In this document: piece by piece, positions 50,081-62,187 of the stretch
How the letters are laid out: every line of letters starts with the position of its first letter
Position numbering within the stretch: position 1 is the stretch's first letter
DNA from: Tribonema minus
Lineage: Eukaryota; Sar; Xanthophyceae; Tribonematales; Tribonemataceae
NCBI GenBank assembly: GCA_017506865.1
Contig: JAFCMP010000175.1
Location: forward strand, 1-64,000
Length of the DNA stretch: 64,000 nucleotides
Direction of reading: 5' to 3'
Made by a program: the position numbers and the translations under genes
The notes under the pieces: model-generated
The model's database searches: none
What the model saw: the letters and a program-made list of their open reading frames with translations, nothing else
Told to the model about the DNA's origin: nothing

Positions 50081-51293
50081 TCAGCATTGTCTGTCCAGCA
50101 GGCACTGCACCTCCAGCGGGCGTTCGTATGGCACACTTTCTGGGGGTTCGTCGCTAGATGCGTGGGCGCTGGAAGCGGGGGTCGCACCGGGGCCGTGGGG
50201 TACAATTACGGCAGGTGGGGGAGTGGCATGGGCGGTTGCAGGCCTGGGCACGCACTTGGTGTACTCTAGTCCGAGAGGCGAGAGCTTGTTCTTTTTGCTG
50301 AACAACGAGGAGCTGGCGGGCAGTGCTGCGTACTTGTCCAGGCCGTTGAACCAGCTGTAGTACGCGACGCGCGGGTGTGCCTCCAGCATAGGCACCACCT
50401 GCTGCATGAAGTCCATCATCATGGTGGCGTTGCCCGCGAGCTTGGCCGCCGCGCAACCCACCTCGGACACGATGATCGGGAGGCCGTCAAAGGCCGTGGA
50501 GAGGCAGTCGATGCGGTCACTGACGGAGGCCACGTCGCAGTCGTAGGTGTGCATGTTGATGTAGTGGACGCCCGCGTTGGTGGTGCCGTATGCGCGGTCC
50601 GCCTCCGCGAAGAACTGCTGCAGCCACTCGATGCCCGACAGCAGCGCAGCCGGGTACCCCTTCTTTGTGGGCGAGGGGCTCGCCAGCTTGAACCTCAGCT
50701 GCTTCGCGCGCGCCAAGACCGCGCCCCACTCAGCAGCTGCGAGCTGCGGCGTCATGTTGGACTGCGAGTGGCTGTTGGGCTCGTTGAACCCCAGGATGAT
50801 GCTGCCAGCGCCCCCTTTGAGCGGCGTCTGCTTGATCGCCTGCATCCAGTGGTCCGCGCCGTACCGCGACCAGACCATGGGCATGAAGGCCAGGCGCCTG
50901 AACGCCGTGGGGTCGTTGGAGGTGACATTCCAGTTGTTGTACCAGCGCGCGCCTTTGGCCAGCAGGCCCACCTCTCGCGCAGAGTACGCGCCGCTGATGC
51001 GTGGGTCGATGGATACGCCGCGCTTCTTTGACTTTGTGCAGGTTGCGGTCAGCGTCCGACCCTCATCGACATGTTGCTCCTTTGGTTCCTGGGAGGGTGC
51101 ACCCTCGAAGATGCCCGATGGCAGGGACACGCGCGCACTTGAACTTGAAGTGCGGCTTTGCCGTGCCAGAGCGCACGGTGCTGCGTGTGCTATCTGGCAG
51201 CTGATGCCATGCGTTGCGATTGCCGTCGCGTTGCACTCGAATGGCAGCGCGGTGTGTGCCTCCAGCGGTCCCCTGTCATCGCAGGTGCTGCAC
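50081..51293 (-). CDS. GH128-type glycoside hydrolase (Glyco_hydro_cc), exon 2, copy B
   Basis: Paralogue of the gene at 6.7-12.4 kb, on the same strand. It shows KKRGVSID, RWYNNWN, FMPMVWSRYG, GFNEPN (acid/base Glu), KLASPSPTKKGYPA, YINMHTYDC, VSEVGCAAAK (nucleophile Glu) and YYSWFNGLDKY, so the active site is intact. A Pro/Ala/Ser-rich tail ends in EVQCLLDRQC. The exon starts after the acceptor TTGGCAACAG, giving CSTCDD in phase with exon 1 at 53.1 kb. The frame is open further upstream to 51427, but only through a GTG, so that extension is probably intron. The predicted role is secreted cleavage of beta-1,3-glucan. The substrate is inferred from the family. Confidence 0.87.
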
Positions 51294-53105
51294 CTGTTGC
51301 CAAGCATTGGGGACGCAGAGCAACGCAGCTGTTTCAGACAATGCAATGGCGCAACTATACTATCACACAAGTGACAATCTGACCCTGACACAAAATCTAC
51401 GCTCAAGTCGGCACCGGCTGAAGGCACTTGCAGTTGGTTGTTTTCAGGATTGCATCAACTGTGACCCATGATATGCTGTTTGCACGGAGGTCGGCGAGCA
51501 CTTGTCACCTTACAATGGCACTTTGTGAAAACAACTCCCAAGAAACAGTGAGAACTGTGAATCAGAATCAGAATGCAGTGCAACATCCCGGCCAAAGGTG
51601 AATGCACGCAGCCGTACTGTAGATGGCACTGTGACATTGTAATGGACATTCATGTATGCTCCCAGCGCTCAGTCGGAAGGTGTGCACAAGGTCAATGGTA
51701 GCGTATGTGTTGTATACATGGCGCATAATAGGGTTTCTGCCCCTCAAACAGAAGAAAATCAGGAGCCCTTCAGCACTATTATGTGGGCATGGTCAGCCCT
51801 GTGTGGGCAGGGCTAGCACCAGCACAGTATGGGCAGGCAGGACCATTGGCAGTCATGCAAGAAAACTGAGGGCACTTGCCCATGAACTCAGCTTGTTCAA
51901 TGACTCAGAGTCAGCTGCGCTTTATGAGTCAGCAGAGAGAGAAGGCTGTATCTTTGATGCATGCCGATGACTGAAGCTCAAGCTATCAATCAGTTTTTTG
52001 GGTTTACTTCTGAGTCCCACGGCCTGTAGGCCATGACACCTACAGTAAGTTACTGTGGCTGCGGCAGGCAAGCTTGGGCTCAGGAGCATCCGCCAATAGG
52101 TAGTTTATGCCATGCCATGCCGACATGCTGTGCTGCGGCTACATATGCGAGAACTATCTGGTACTGTGTGCCCCTTGACCTATCAAACCTTGCTGCACGA
52201 GCGTAATAACATCGCACGTGCTAAATCCGCACATCGAATACACACAGCTACAAGCAGGAAGGTAAGAGCGGCACATACCTACTTGCAGACTAGCAGCTGC
52301 ACGCGGTTGTGTTCATGCACTACTACTACATGCTCGACAGCTAATACTTGACAATGCCTCAAGGTACTCGCATGTGCCAAACATGGCGCCAAGGTGTGTT
52401 TTGACAAATGCCGAATGTGAGTCACCAGGTATACAGCAGCTGAGCCGGGCCAGCATGCGCGTGCAAGCCCAACCTTCAAAACACTGCGAGAGCAGCGAGA
52501 AAAGATGCTGCACTGGTACGGGCAACTCCGCTGCCTCAAGTCACACAGGTCTATTTTTCAATCTGTATTGTCTCCAAGACGCACATACGAGGCCGCTGCT
52601 GGCGGCCACGGTGTGTGGGGTTCAACAATTGCCAGCCTACGTTATACTGATGATTAGGCCATTCACCTACCAGTCTGCATGCACACCAGCCCCCTGGTGA
52701 CAGCACTCTGTACAGATTACGAAATTGCAGTGTCCGAGCTCTTTGCCATAGCATGTTTGTAGTAGAGGTGATATGTATCGTACGTTGTGAACCACGTGAG
52801 CAATAATTGGGCAATGCAATGCCACCAACAGGACAACTGGAAGGTGCTGCTTTACATCACTTCAGTTGCTCTACATTGCAGTTGAGTGAAGCAGCATGTA
52901 CAAGCAGTGTTAGGCGACCTCGGGTCCTTGCAGCTGTCGTTTCAGTCAGACCAATAGCAAGCAGGTGAGCAGGCTTAGCTCAGCAAACTGCGCCTCCACG
53001 AGAGGGGTTACTATCAGACACCAACTTCCTGCTTGGCAGCACTAGCGGTTGAGGCGGTGAAGTTCGGAACACCAATGAGGAGCAGTTGTAGTCGAGCAGC
53101 TGTAC
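51294..53105 (-). other. Presumed 1.8 kb intron of GH128 copy B
   Basis: This stretch joins exon 1 and exon 2 in phase. It contains plus-strand frames (52112-52351, 52374-52700) with some protein-like text, but nothing I can identify. Confidence 0.5.
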
Positions 53106-53251
53106 CTGGCAGAGCAGCACGCGTCGCCATCGTCCGAAACAGTTCCCGTGTTGCGCCCGCAAGACCGCACAGGTGTTGCAGCTTGTCCATTCGCACGTTG
53201 AAGCCCGAGGCACAGTAATGTCACCGAGAGCAGAGTCCACATCGATGGCAT
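53106..53251 (-). CDS. GH128 gene copy B, exon 1 (signal peptide and Cys-rich start)
   Basis: ATG at 53249-53251 opens a clear signal peptide (MPSMWTLLSVTLLCLGLQ, then a small-residue cleavage region). This is followed by RSCGRNTG and DGDACCSAR and a GTACAG donor in phase 2. The length is 146 nt. Spliced to 51293 it gives DGDACCSAR-CSTCDD and a 452-residue protein. Copy A has the same phase, the same Cys spacing and a GTAC donor at the equivalent position, which is the main support for the splice. Confidence 0.62.
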
Positions 53252-53789
53252 CGTTGCAAGCGTTCACACTTGGGTCCCTCAACAACCGATTGCCGCCATT
53301 ACGTATGCTCGTGTCTGCAGGCGGTTCAAGAGCGCTCGTGCAATGGTCGTGAGGAGATGCTTTGCAGAGCAACACCAACTGCAGTTTCAAAGACCCGCGG
53401 TGGACTTGATGGCCCGGGCCCTTTCCGAATCGGGAGAATTAATTGCAATATCCTCGCACGGGACATTCCCAAAGATCTCAGAAGACTGCAATATGCATGA
53501 TCAATGTAGGAACACTGGTTGAGGATAATCAAAAACCAGACATCACACCCATGTGATACCATTGTCGTCACATGCAGCCACAAGAGGATCATGTACGATG
53601 GCAATAATCGGGTCCCGGCCCGGGCTTATATACGCCATGGCTGCAGTGGTGTGGGTATACTAAAGGCATAGCAATCAAGAAGTGCCTCGAGCGAGCACGA
53701 GGCAGCAGTATCTTTAAAACATTCGAAAATGTATGGCCTACTACTCTCCTTTTGCAGAGGGGCCAGACAGTGCACTAATCAGGCTTGGT

Positions 53790-53809
53790 CCCCCCCCCCC
53801 CCCCCCCCC
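53790..53809. repeat. Homopolymer run of 20 C
   Basis: It lies only 5 bp from the left target duplication of LINE copy 3. Confidence 0.9.
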
Positions 53810-53827
53810 GAATTTGCAGTCAAGTTA

Positions 53828-56592
53828 CGTATGGACTTGTATTTATAAAGGCCCAAGGGAGGCCGGGTTGCCTATGCAATCGAAAAGCTTGCGTCAACGC
53901 AGCAGCCTAGTCTGCGCTGTGCCCTAGGAGCTTGGATACCGGCGCCGCAACACAGCCCAGCATTCGCGCTCCACGTGTGTACGCCATGACGCGCTCCGCC
54001 AACTCCCGCGCCAGCGATATGCTCAGCTCAATGAGGATCTGACGCTTAGCTAACCCGGCCTTGCGTAACACATCTGCCTTCCCCCCCCCTGAGCACAGTG
54101 CTGAGTGCATTGCCAACTCCTTAACAAAAAGGCTTGTCTGCTTGCCCAGCCGTCCGTACGACTCCTGCACGAATGGCACAAAAGCCCAAGATGACGTCAA
54201 GGTGCCGGTGTGGTGCTTGACCTTCGCGTCCTCCCCCACCCCAGCAGCATAGCCGTCCGTGTTCGAGGCATTTGTTTTGCCTGTCAGGTACGAGCTCGCT
54301 GTGGGCGCGCGCACACTTGTGTCTAGCACTATTCCCTTGTTACGGTATGCACTGCTAAAGTGCAGACACCCTGGGTCAATGACTGTGTCCGCCCGATACC
54401 CCGGTACCTTGAAGACGCTAGCGTCCTCATTGCGGACAATAGAGACATGGTGCTGTCTCAAGATGCGCTGCAGGCACCGCTTTTGGGCAGTGTGTGTCGC
54501 GTTGTGCCCCCGTATGTGCTGGCTGGGGCAGCTGATCGCATGCGTGGAGGTGGGGCTCACATCACTGCACCGCCATGGGCACACCTCGCCCTGTATGCCC
54601 CACCCGTCTATGAAGATCGCAATCAAAACCATCGTGGCTGCTGCCATACTGGACATGGGCGCCGCACCCGGGCGGTCATTGGCAGTGGGTGGCACGCTCA
54701 TCCACGCCATTGCCCCGGACGCACGCTGGCTGCGCAGCTGCGCCAGGACCCGTGCGCTAGCCTGTTGGCGGCGGCGGCTGGTGTCGCGCGAGTCACCAAT
54801 AGGTGCAGCCTGCGTCGGCTTGCCCACGGCACCAGCCGAGGCAGCCTCTAGGTCCTCCACCAGGCAATCCTCGTATTGACGTCGAAGAACATTTGAAAGG
54901 CCGGCTTGTAGTCCGTGCGTGAAGTGACCGCGCCGGCGGCGGGGCACTACCTTCCTGCAGATCTCGTCAGCATAGGCCTCCCAGTCGTCGTCGTCGTCCT
55001 CCTGCCCGCCGCTGCAGCTGCTTTCTTCCGCGCTAGTTTGTGTTTTAGCGGGCGTGGAAGGGGCAGCCGCGGCAGCGGCTTGAGGGCCAGGTACGGTCGC
55101 CGCCGCAGCGGCCGCCTCGGCGCCAGGCACAATGCCGTGGGTGTGTGGGGCTGGCTCAGTGGTCACTGTCTCCGTGACGGCAGTTGCGGCGTAGATCGCT
55201 TGCACCGCAGTGGGGAGCGTCGACGCTGCGGCCGTCGTATCTGCTGCCCACCGTAGCAACGATGCTGGGAGCTGCTCGGCCACAGCTGTGCGTGATTTTT
55301 CGCCGCCATCAGCTGTCAGCGCTCGCGTAGAGCGTCGCACGGCCTCGATGATTGGCGGCAGTCCCTGGTCCTCGCGTATTGCGCATGAGTGCTGCGCGAA
55401 CCAGGTGACTGCGCCGTGTTCGTCAGTGCCGAGCCTCAGGGCCCCTGCTGCCACAGTGGCATGAATTATTGCCGGCCTCAGTGTTGTGCATGCCTGGGCC
55501 GTGCATGCGGCTGGTGCCAGTAGCCCCAAAAGCGGCATGCCCAGACCGCCTCGTCGCTCCGGCAACCGTGACGCCCGCAGTGGCACTGCGATGTCCGTGA
55601 GTTCTGGCGGGCCCAAGCGCGGCAATACCAGCACGCTGCCACTGCTGGCTTCCTCATTGTCACCAGCAGTGCAGGCGGCCAGCAGGTGTGACTTCATGGC
55701 TGCCGCGGTAGAGCAGCCGTGCAGATGCAGCATGCGTTCGAGCGTCCATGCACAGAACCCGTCAAACGCGTGCAGCCATGTCTCACTCAGAGCCGTGTCA
55801 ACGACCCGAGCTAAGAAGCCCATGCGCTTCGTCAGTGACCTGCGTAGAATGAACTGTGCTGCCTGTAGGTGATGCCGCGCCATTCCAGCTAGCTGCCACG
55901 ACAATCGCCATGTCCCTGCGTCGACAAGATGCTTGCTCATGGCAGCGTGCACATAGGCTGGGTGCCCTACCGGTACCCCGACCGACGTAAAGCCCTGACT
56001 AGATTCTGGCATGGTGGTGTCCACAAACGGTATGTCAAGGGCGCGCAGGCGTGCTCTGGCCGCTTCATCAAACACTGTGCCGCGCATGGCGATGGCCAGC
56101 GACTTGTCTGGTCGAACGCGTAGGCCCCCTGCCGCCAGCCGGCGGATCACCTCTGCCACCCCAGCGGCCGCTGCATCGTCGAAGTAGGCAGCTTGCAGCA
56201 CGTTGAGGTCATCCAGGAAAGCGCAGTGCGGGGCTGGCGGTTCCGCTGTGCTGTGGCCGTAGGCCGGCATACTGCCGGGCGTCGCATTCACTCCATCAGG
56301 GTAGAAGAGTAGGAAGGCCGCTGCCACTGCAAAGCACAGCGGCCCTAGAGGGTCCCCTTGCTGGCACCCTAGGTGGGAGCAGATAATGCGAGCTTCACCG
56401 TTCACCTCCACCCGCATCTCTGGGGCAGTGTCACCACAGTATACGGACTCAAAGTGCGGGAGCAGCTCCGGACAGAAGAGCATAAGCCCCCGCACAATGG
56501 CGGCGCGATCCACACTGTTAAATGCGTTCTCACAGTCCAGTTGGATAGTGGTGCCATACAGCTCGTGCCACACGCGCGCGCGCGCTGCCACA
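53828..56592 (-). mobile_element. RLE LINE, copy 3, 5'-truncated (2.8 kb)
   Basis: It is flanked by TGCAGTCAAGTTA at 53815-53827 and 56593-56605, a perfect 13 bp duplication (14 bp counting a shared C). The 3' end on the minus strand finishes with ATACAAGTCCATAC. Truncation falls inside the RT domain, just before the VAARARVWHELYG segment. Confidence 0.95.
53907..56592 (-). pseudogene. LINE ORF, 5'-truncated: C-terminal RT part and RLE
   Basis: The frame stays open for 894 codons to the normal stop and matches the last 894 residues of copy 2, with about fifteen substitutions noticed by eye. It keeps LDCENAFNSVD, GCQQGDPLGP, FLDDLNVL, the zinc knuckle CPWRCSD and VLDTSVRAP. It has no start codon context and lacks the N-terminal fingers, the OTU domain and the first RT blocks. 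It should be dead despite the lack of stops, which shows how recent the insertion is. Confidence 0.92.
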
Positions 56593-56606
56593 TGCAGTCA
56601 AGTTAC

Positions 56607-58279
56607 TACTGGCCACACTGATCCGTCCAGCATTCAACCAGTTGGATTTGTTAAAATGTAACTGTATGCTGCAGCATTGTAGCTCAGCAACAACACCAAC
56701 TGCTGGCTGGACACCAGATCTGCTATGCAATCCGTTCATCATTCTCTCTCTGTGCCTCTGCGTGTAGTACGTATACGCGTACGTCATATGGAATTGTGCA
56801 CTGCATATGGTCACGCCGCGGCTGGAAAGCAATCATCTGGCACAGTGATTAACAGCTCGTGAGAGCACCAATGCACTCGACGCAGTGTGCCTTGAAAGAG
56901 TCCGGGTGGGGAATCTTCTCTCAAGAGTTATAATATGGCAGGCGGCTTGAGGCCCTAAGTTGAGGGTGCCTGAAATGCTGCACCTGTTTTTTGCAAATGA
57001 CATGTTTGGTGTTGGAGTTCTGATTTAAAAAGTATTGTATGCTGGAATTGAGGCAACTCTGGCACATACACAATTTTTTCCTTGCAAGTATTTTTTTTAT
57101 ATCCAAGCCAGCAACTTCATCAGAGTGACACATCAGAGTAGCTAGCTTCAGATACATAATCACTTCAAGCCAGCAAGATCGTGTAATGTAGAGTTGCTGT
57201 TTGCACACAACATTGTTCACCACTGCAAGATGCGGGTCCAACGTACATCCTGCCAGCCACACTGATGCAGTGCATGAGGCCACCTCATTTTCCTGTTCGT
57301 ATGTACACAAGGCATCCTCCCGCTCCCACTCGTGCAGTGCACGGACACGACTTTTTAGAGTGGCTCCTTGAGTTGACCAGAGCACTGCCCTGTGTCGCAA
57401 TCAGGCAAAGTTGCAAGCACGGCGTGCAACAAGAGCATCACCGGAGCGCGCGCGCAACAAACACACAAGAATGCATTCATCCGGGGCCCCCTCAGCAAAA
57501 GTGTCATGTGCACAGACTGCGCCCCTTACAGGCCAGCACGCAGCCCCAGCTGAGCACTGGCGCAATGTGTTGACCGTCTGTGCACGTCCATGTGTTGCCG
57601 GACACCGGCGGCTCCAGACTCGAACAGCCACAAGATTGCCGGTCAACTGCACTATGCACCGCAGTGTGCCGGGCTGTGCTGCTTGGCGATGGGCATCCTA
57701 CACGTAGGCTGGTGGATGCTTAGATGAGCCCCCGGAGGGGATCTCCTGAGCACTGCTGTCGCACCACAGAGACACAGCACACTAGTGTCGCAGTGGCCCG
57801 CATCACAGCGCTGCCACACCACCCCCTTTATACTGCGCTCTACGCTTCGCTTGCGGGTTGCGCACGTAGCGGCGCTGGCATTAACGCGCGAACACACATT
57901 CTGATACACACTGCGCGCTGGGCTGCCTTACGGATCTCGTTCATGCAAGGCTGCGCTGCCGACGCCACATGCAGGCATCACTGGCTTTAGTTGATGCACT
58001 TCTATCGTGCCACTGCTCATGTCCTGCCAGTGCCCGTGCTGCCAAAAAAACATTATGGCGTGCAGGCCGGGGCTGGCAGCCCCCACCAGCCATCCGCCAG
58101 TCACTCCCCGTTTTTTAGAAATCCATTGTTGCTTGAGCATTCGTACTGCTCCTCCACGTACTCTGCAGCTGTTGCCGCCGCTGCCACCACAGACTACAAC
58201 AGTGCTGACAGTAGGGCAGTGCCACGTCGCCGCTACCGTCCGCTGACATCTGAACCGTTGCCAGCAAACAGCGAGACGG
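56607..58279. other. Intergenic, no supported gene
   Basis: Short frames on both strands (57401-57990) are GC-rich but carry no motif. The minus-strand gene that follows ends at 58280. Confidence 0.4.
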
Positions 58280-59741
58280 CTATGCGCTGCCCCCACTGCC
58301 GTCAGCGGAGCCACTCGGCGCGCCGAACATCAGCCGCTGCACCCCAGCCGCTCCACTTCCCGCGCCGCCGCCACCGCCGCCGCCGCCGCTGCGTGCCCCA
58401 GTGAACTGGAAGGGGGACGAGGCCGGCGCAGCGCCGCCGTTGCCGCCGCCGCCGCCGCTGGGCGCAAAGGCATTGAGCGGTGCTGCAGGGGTACCGGAGC
58501 TGCCGGGTCCCTGCGCCGCGGAGCCAGGCGCAGCAGGGGCAGAGGCGCGCATGCCAAAGCCGGGGCTGAACACGCCGCCTGCGCCGCCGCCGCCGCCGCC
58601 TGCGCCGCCGCCGCTGCCGCCCGCGTTGAGCGCTGACGGTGGCTGAGCGTTGCTTCTGCCTGCGCCAGCGCTCTGCGGCGGCGCGACGCCCCCGTTGCTG
58701 ATGCCGAAAACGTTGCCGGATGGGGCAGGTGCTGCGAAAGCGGCGTTCGTGCTGCCGGGCGGCGCCGCTGCCGCTGCTGCCGCCGGCGGCGCAGGCGCAA
58801 CGGCGCCGAACGAGAACCGCGGAGCGCTGCCACTCAACGAGAAAGGCGCGGCGGGGGCAGGCGCCGCTGCGGCGGCAGCAGGCGCTGCGAATGCGCCGCC
58901 AGCATTGGGCTGCGTCGCCGGCGGCGCTGGTGCTGCGAAGGTGAAGAAGCCACCCGCTCCGACTGCGCTGGGGGCAGCGGGGGGCGCGGCGCCGGTGCCG
59001 CCGCCGCTGTTGCGCGCGCTGCCAAACTTCTTGAAGTCGAAGCCGGCAAACCCGCCGCCACTGCCATTGTCACCGCCGATTCCAGAAGAGGAGCCGGGGC
59101 CAGCGCCGCCACTGCTGCCGCCAGCGGCGGCGTTCCCGAACGAGAAGCCAGGGGCACTGCCGCCATTGCTACCGGTAGCGGCGCTGCTGAACGAAAAGCC
59201 AGGACCCAAGCCACCGCTGCCACTGCCGCCGGGAGGGGCGCTTCCGAATAAAAACGCTGGGCCGGCGTTGGCATTTCCGAATGAGAAGTCAGGGCCAGGG
59301 CCGCTGCTGCCGCTGCCGCCGCCGCCACCGCTGCCGCTGCTGCCGCCACCGCCAGCACCACCCTCGTGGGCGGTCTCGCAGGCGATGCACTTGAACCTGT
59401 CCTTGTCGTTGGTGACGAGGCAAGCCGAGCACTTCCACGAGCCCGGCGCGGGCGCAAACCGCGACATGTCGAACGGCGTGTTGTCCGCCGCCGCCGGCGC
59501 TGCTGCTGCCGCCGCCGCCACCGCCGCGTCGGTCGCGGGGCGCTTGGCGGGCGGCAGCATGGCGCTGCTGCTGCCGCCGCTGCTGCTGGCGAGCGGCGCG
59601 CGCTTTTGCGGGCCGGGGCGCGTGAAGTCAAACTTGGCGTGCGGCGCGGCGGGCGCCCTGTTCTCGTCGCTGGCGGCGGCAGCGCTGAGGGGGCGGGGAA
59701 TGGTGAAGTGGAATTCGCCAGCGGCGGCGTCGTCCGCGGGA
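58280..59741 (-). CDS. FG-repeat nucleoporin with RanBP2-type zinc finger, C-terminal exon
   Basis: A Gly/Ala/Pro-rich protein with many Phe-Gly repeats (FSFGNA, FLFGSA, FSFSSA, RFSFGAV, NVFGIS, LMFGAP) characteristic of nuclear-pore proteins that bind transport receptors. Near its N-terminal side is one RanBP2-type zinc finger, WKCSACLVTNDKDRFKCIAC (59371-59432), with the C-x2-C, Asn and C-x2-C pattern. It is preceded by HFTIPRPLS and KFDFTRPG motifs. The combination recalls Nup153/Nup1-type basket nucleoporins. The exon starts after a pyrimidine-rich acceptor ending CTGCCGCAG (before 59741) in phase 2. The plus-strand frame over the same region is a shadow. Assignment to a specific nucleoporin is not possible. 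Confidence 0.8.
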
Positions 59742-59902
59742 CTGCGGCAGTGGGGGTGAGGTGGGGGAGGGGAGGGGAGGGGGGGGGGGAGCAGTAGACA
59801 GATGCAGAAAGAGGTGAGGCATGTAAGTGGTGGATCAGTGAGGGGGGCGGGGGGGGGGACGCTGGGGGGGTAATTGGGGCCCGAATTCATCCAGATTTGG
59901 AC

Positions 59903-59934
59903 TTGCGCGGCATAAACCGGGCGAACGCGGAAAT
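59903..59934 (-). CDS. Possible 32 nt microexon upstream of the FG exon
   Basis: An acceptor CTGCTCGCAG precedes ISAFARFMPR, and a weak donor GTCCAA in phase 2 fits the phase-2 start of the next exon at 59741. The donor is poor, so this is tentative. Confidence 0.35.
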
Positions 59935-60147
59935 CTGCGAGCAGGCAGGGGGGGCGATGAAGCTGGCGACGCGTGTGGGGGCAGTGGTCGCAGTGCACAG
60001 AGGAGGCTCTCCATTTTTGAACAGCGCAACTATGGCGTAGGTGACTGGGGCGCGGCCACAGGAAAAAAGGTTACTTAATGCGCTCAAGCAAGCAGGACTG
60101 GGACATGAGTTTTGGAACGGTCAGCAGTACAGTGCGCTGCGCATTAA

Positions 60148-60168
60148 GGGGGGGGGGGGGGGGGGGGG
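60148..60168. repeat. Homopolymer run of 21 G
   Basis: The longest homopolymer seen in the window, within the presumed intron region of the nucleoporin gene. Confidence 0.9.
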
Positions 60169-60615
60169 CACCACTGGGCTGAGCACACGGGCTGTGCACA
60201 AGAGCGTCAAGCACTTCACGTGTCGTATATAACACAGTTTCAGGAACGTTGCCCGACGCTTTCTTCTTTACATTACACCCCCAATATGGTTGAAAGTACA
60301 TGTTCATGCTCATTTGAGTACACATGTCGCCGGGTGTTGAACTGTGCTTAGCTCGTCATTGCCAGCTGTGTACGACTGCAGAGGACGAAAGCTGCGCCCT
60401 ACCTGGCCTCTTCCCTGATAATCTTGGCAAGGGCACGAGCCGCTTCCTCCTCGCCGATGCGCTGTGCGCGCTGCGCAGCCGGCAGTTACAAGGTAACTGT
60501 GGTCAGCCACAGGGAGCTTGTGCAGGAGGGCTGGCAGTGCGTGCAACCGAACTTTTCCAATGACATTGCACGAGCACGGAGCGCTGTGCATGCTTGTGAG
60601 GTTTGAAAACACAAG

Positions 60616-61177
60616 TCATTCTGAACATTCACTATTGAATGGAAGAGATGTCTGCAAAGTTGTGGGCACTGTGAAAGAACCAGAGTTTGGTGGGCATGTT
60701 CGTTCTTCCGCATCCACAGCACTGCCATTTGCTATGCGCGTCATCAAATCGCTACAGATTCTGCAGGGAAACACTGGCGCAGCAACAGCGCTTTGCAAAA
60801 CATACAAGCAACCACCATCCAAACACTTGAGCACCCATTCGCCTATGGAATAATCGAAATTTGGTTTCTGCAGCACATTGTTGTAGTGTTCGCTCACCTC
60901 AAACGCTAGGTCGCTGCTGACTATTGATCGCTGCTGCTGACGTCCTCCAGCGCTGCGCACACAAAGTACACCATCACGGCAGTCAGCAGTGCACAAGGCG
61001 ACACAGTCGGTAGTGGCGGCTTTGTTAGGCACACGAAGCGTTTTCTGGGCAGCAAATGACGAATCGCCACCGAGCAACACGCCGTCGGATGTATGCTTTG
61101 GCTTCATGTAAGCACCGGCGCGCTGCGCAATCAGCTCGAACTCAGCGAGTGCAACCATGGTAGCCGCAGCGGCATTG
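60616..61177 (-). CDS. Exon of the Ala-rich gene, unknown domain
   Basis: It follows a 57 nt intron (61234-61178, GTGAGT to GTGGCAG) in phase 2, so the frame runs on from the upstream exon. The text begins MVALAEFELIAQRAGAYMKP and includes AFEVSEHYNNVLQKPNFDY and a Cys pair PCRICSDLM. I do not recognise the domain. The frame ends at 60616, but an earlier donor may exist. A further coiled-coil-like segment (QRIGEEEAARALAKIIREEA, about 60475-60420) with a GTAGGG donor may be another exon linking to the nucleoporin exon. Confidence 0.4.
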
Positions 61178-61234
61178 CTGCCACAGGCTACCTACCACCG
61201 CTCTATCGTTCACCGCTGCCACCTGCTAACTCAC

Positions 61235-61551
61235 CGTGCGGGCGTGCCGCGGGCGACCACCGCGTCAGCGCGCTGCTGCTGCGGCGCTGCGCGCTGCGGC
61301 AGCGGCGCCGCACGCTGGCCCTGCTGCCGTGCTGCCGCTGCCGCCGCGGGCTGCCGCCGCTGCTGCTGCTGCGGCGCCGGCGGCGCCTGGCGCTGCGCGT
61401 TGCGGCGGCGGATGGCGCGCATCTCGTCGCGCGTGAGCTCATGCCCCGTGAGCGCGCGCATGATCTCGCGGTACGCCTGCTGCGTGATGATGGGCTGCCA
61501 CGTGTCGTCCGCGCGCAGCGCCTGGCCCGCCGCCATGGCCCTGTTGAAGAT
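61235..61551 (-). CDS. Exon of the Ala-rich gene, helical and Gln/Ala-rich
   Basis: It starts after the acceptor CTTGCTCCTCCAG in phase 0 and reads IFNRAMAAGQALRADDTWQP and REIMRALTGHELTRDEMRAI, then a Gln/Arg/Ala-rich low-complexity tail to a GTGAGT donor in phase 2. It continues directly from TPEQIE of the upstream exon. Confidence 0.55.
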
Positions 61552-62187
61552 CTGGAGGAGCAAGGGGGGGGGGCGCAACGGGGGGGGGGGGGGGGGAATC
61601 AGAGAGCGCTTGACGGGGGGTGCATGCACGGAAGGGTGGGGCGAAGAAGCACAGCCCTCATCGTATCGTATAGAAGTATGACTTATCTGTGGTATATTTC
61701 ACGAGGTATGTATTTATGGGGTCGCTGATTGGCAACGTGCGTTCGACCTCTGTTGTGCCTGCAAGCACCCTCATTCCTGACAAAGAAGGATTATCAGGTG
61801 AGCGCATGCAAGGTTTGGTGTTGACCCCTGACCGCGACCGCAAGATCCTGCTGCAGTGGTAACCTTCAGATACGGCAGTGCAGGCAACATGGCGCTGTGG
61901 AAGGTGAGCAACGCTGCCAATGCAGTGGTGGAGCACTGTCTAAGACTTAGGGCTCAACCCAAGCCCTAACCCTGCTTCGTGTGCCTGAGCATCAGCCTTG
62001 ACACAGCAAAGTCGACAAAAAGACTTGCTCGATACCTCACTGACCCGGCAGGCAGACACACGTACAAACTCAGAGAGCGCCGCAGACACTTCCACGAGTG
62101 CAGTCTTCCGCCAACCCCCGAGCAACACTGCAGCCCCCGTGCACCAGCAGCACAGCAGCAACGCTCAACCCCTGCGGCAGCGCTCAC

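Noticed and set aside
51294..51427. Upstream extension of the GH128 copy B frame to 51427
   Set aside because: It begins only with a GTG and lies beyond a phase-compatible acceptor shared with the paralogue, so it is more likely intron.
58650..59759. Long plus-strand frame (369 codons) opposite the FG-repeat exon
   Set aside because: It is the antisense shadow of GC-rich, third-position-biased coding DNA. The minus strand carries the zinc finger and FG repeats.
61940..61980. Telomere-like CCCTAACCC
   Set aside because: A single imperfect unit, not an array.
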